This document shows, piece by piece, positions 62,978 through 64,000 of a stretch of 64,000 bases of DNA. The position numbers and the translations under genes were made by a program. Each line of letters starts with the position of its first letter. The stretch's first letter is position 1. The stretch lies in NCBI GenBank assembly GCA_963826035.1, contig CAWGVZ010000004.1, positions 744,001 to 808,000 on the forward strand. The letters are read 5' to 3'. This DNA is from Actinophytocola sp963826035 (GTDB lineage Bacteria > Actinomycetota > Actinomycetes > Mycobacteriales > Pseudonocardiaceae). The notes below the pieces were generated by a model. That model saw only the letters and a program-made list of their open reading frames with translations, searched no databases and was not told the origin of the DNA.

Positions 62978-64000
62978 GTGGGTGAATCGGGGACGGGAAC
63001 GGCGGAGGAGGCAGGACCGGATCCGGTCTTGTTGACCGAGCCAGCGGGCGGCACACCGGACGTGGTCGTTACGGCCGAGGCATTGCGGGAGGCCTCGGAC
63101 GCGCTGGCGACCGGGCACGGTCCCATCGCCATCGACACGGAGAGAGCGTCGGGCTACCGATACTCGCAACGTGCCTACCTGGTGCAACTGCGCCGGGAGG
63201 GTGCGGGGAGCTTCCTGGTCGACCCGGTCGCCCTGAACGACGAGATAGACCCGCTCATCGCGGCGCTCGCCGACACCGAATGGGTGTTGCACGCCGCCTC
63301 CCAGGACCTGCCGTGTCTCGCCGAGCTGGGGCTGCGCCCCGCCCGGCTGTTCGACACCGAGCTCGCCGGCCGGCTGGCCGGCTTCGAGCGGGTGGCACTG
63401 GGCACCCTCGTCGAGCTGCTGCTCGGCTACCGGCTGGAGAAGGGCCACGGCGCCGCCGACTGGTCGCGGCGGCCGCTGCCCCAGGACTGGCTGGACTACG
63501 CCGCGCTGGACGTCGAGCTGCTGGTGCCGCTGCGTGACGCGCTGGAGGCCGAGCTGACCGCGCAGGGCAAGCTCGAGTGGGCCCTCGAGGAGTTCGAGGC
63601 GCTGCGGGTCGCGCCACCGCCGCCGCCGCGCGCCGAACCGTGGCGTCGCACGTCCGGGATCCACCGGGTGCGGTCGCCGCGTGGGCTGGCGGCCGTGCGT
63701 GCGCTGTGGGAGGCGCGGGACACCCTCGCCAGGCAGCGGGACATCGCGCCGGGCCGGGTGCTGCCCGACAGTTCCATCGTGCAGGCGGCGACCGCCGCGC
63801 CGGCCGACGAGGAGGCGCTGGTGGCGCTGCCGGTCTTCCGCGGCCGCGCGCAACGCCGGGTGGCCAGCATCTGGCTGGGTGCCCTGCGGGCGGCCGCGCA
63901 GCTGCCGAAGAGCGAACTGCCCGACCCGTCGCCACCGCACGACGGTCCCCCGCCGCCCAACCGCTGGGCCGACCGCGATCCGGCGGCCGCCGCCCGGCTG
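62978..64000 (+). CDS. HRDC-domain ribonuclease D (partial, cut by window end)
   Basis: 341 codons from GTG 62978, open to the window end. DEDD exonuclease motifs: Exo I IAIDTERASG, Exo II HAASQDLPCL and Exo III DYAALDVELL. The following region (SGIHRVRSPRGLAAVRALWEARD) leads into the HRDC domain, which continues beyond the edge. It is a 3'-5' exoribonuclease acting on structured RNAs such as tRNA precursors. The place after the WhiI-like gene is the usual actinobacterial order. Confidence 0.93.
   Translation, partial: MGESGTGTAEEAGPDPVLLTEPAGGTPDVVVTAEALREASDALATGHGPIAIDTERASGYRYSQRAYLVQLRREGAGSFLVDPVALNDEIDPLIAALADTEWVLHAASQDLPCLAELGLRPARLFDTELAGRLAGFERVALGTLVELLLGYRLEKGHGAADWSRRPLPQDWLDYAALDVELLVPLRDALEAELTAQGKLEWALEEFEALRVAPPPPPRAEPWRRTSGIHRVRSPRGLAAVRALWEARDTLARQRDIAPGRVLPDSSIVQAATAAPADEEALVALPVFRGRAQRRVASIWLGALRAAAQLPKSELPDPSPPHDGPPPPNRWADRDPAAAARL

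Overview
The window is high-GC actinomycete DNA, with many GTG starts, strong third-position G/C bias and ATGA/TGATG-type gene overlaps. The right end carries conserved actinobacterial core genes in an order I recall from Streptomyces: hemE-hemG-hemQ, a DUF3000 gene, a WhiI-like orphan response regulator and an HRDC-type ribonuclease D. Gene style suggests a filamentous actinomycete, probably Pseudonocardiales (Saccharothrix, Lentzea or Amycolatopsis type). That genus-level guess is inference.

About 1-36 kb is one arm of a biosynthetic gene cluster for a glycosylated, tailored polyketide-peptide. It has one 4521-aa protein with a fully reducing PKS module (KS-AT-DH-ER-KR-ACP), two NRPS modules (the first predicted for Ser, the second with a Pro-like code) and a thioesterase. 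A PapA5-type acyltransferase overlaps its end and runs off the left edge. Divergent from it is a P450. A long minus-strand operon (23.76 to 15.53 kb) encodes a short leader peptide, a P450, a glycosyltransferase, a membrane O-acyltransferase, a two-subunit TPP enzyme without E2/E3, a sugar 3,5-epimerase, a Gfo/Idh sugar reductase and a secreted SnoaL-like protein. This looks like synthesis, transfer and acylation of an unusual, possibly two-carbon-branched deoxysugar. A second glycosyltransferase and dTDP-glucose 4,6-dehydratase lie at 34-36.5 kb.

Between these parts (31.0 to 24.1 kb) is a very tightly coupled six-gene operon: an AfsA-like hot-dog protein, an ICMT-like methyltransferase, a rifampin-phosphotransferase-like dikinase, a UbiA-family membrane protein, a P450 and a nitroreductase. 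I do not recognise this combination. It could make a prenylated or terpenoid butenolide-like molecule, either a signal or a building block.

At 36.5-39.2 kb a second candidate system appears: a 22-codon peptide gene with a near-perfect Shine-Dalgarno sequence, a 15-bp perfect hairpin, a SagB-type flavin oxidoreductase and an MFS exporter. No YcaO gene is present. It resembles a minimal RiPP-like operon. Two SnoaL-like paralogues of clearly different codon use follow.

From 40.8 to 55 kb are secreted enzymes: a modular GH87-like alpha-1,3-glucanase and three tandem S8 serine proteases. Two of the protease genes are followed by the same hairpin plus 22-bp tandem repeat arrays. From 55 kb on is housekeeping: the coproporphyrin-dependent heme operon, a hydrolase, DUF3000, an M19 dipeptidase, the WhiI-like regulator and ribonuclease D (cut by the window edge). 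No tRNA, rRNA, CRISPR array, insertion sequence or pathway-specific activator was seen.
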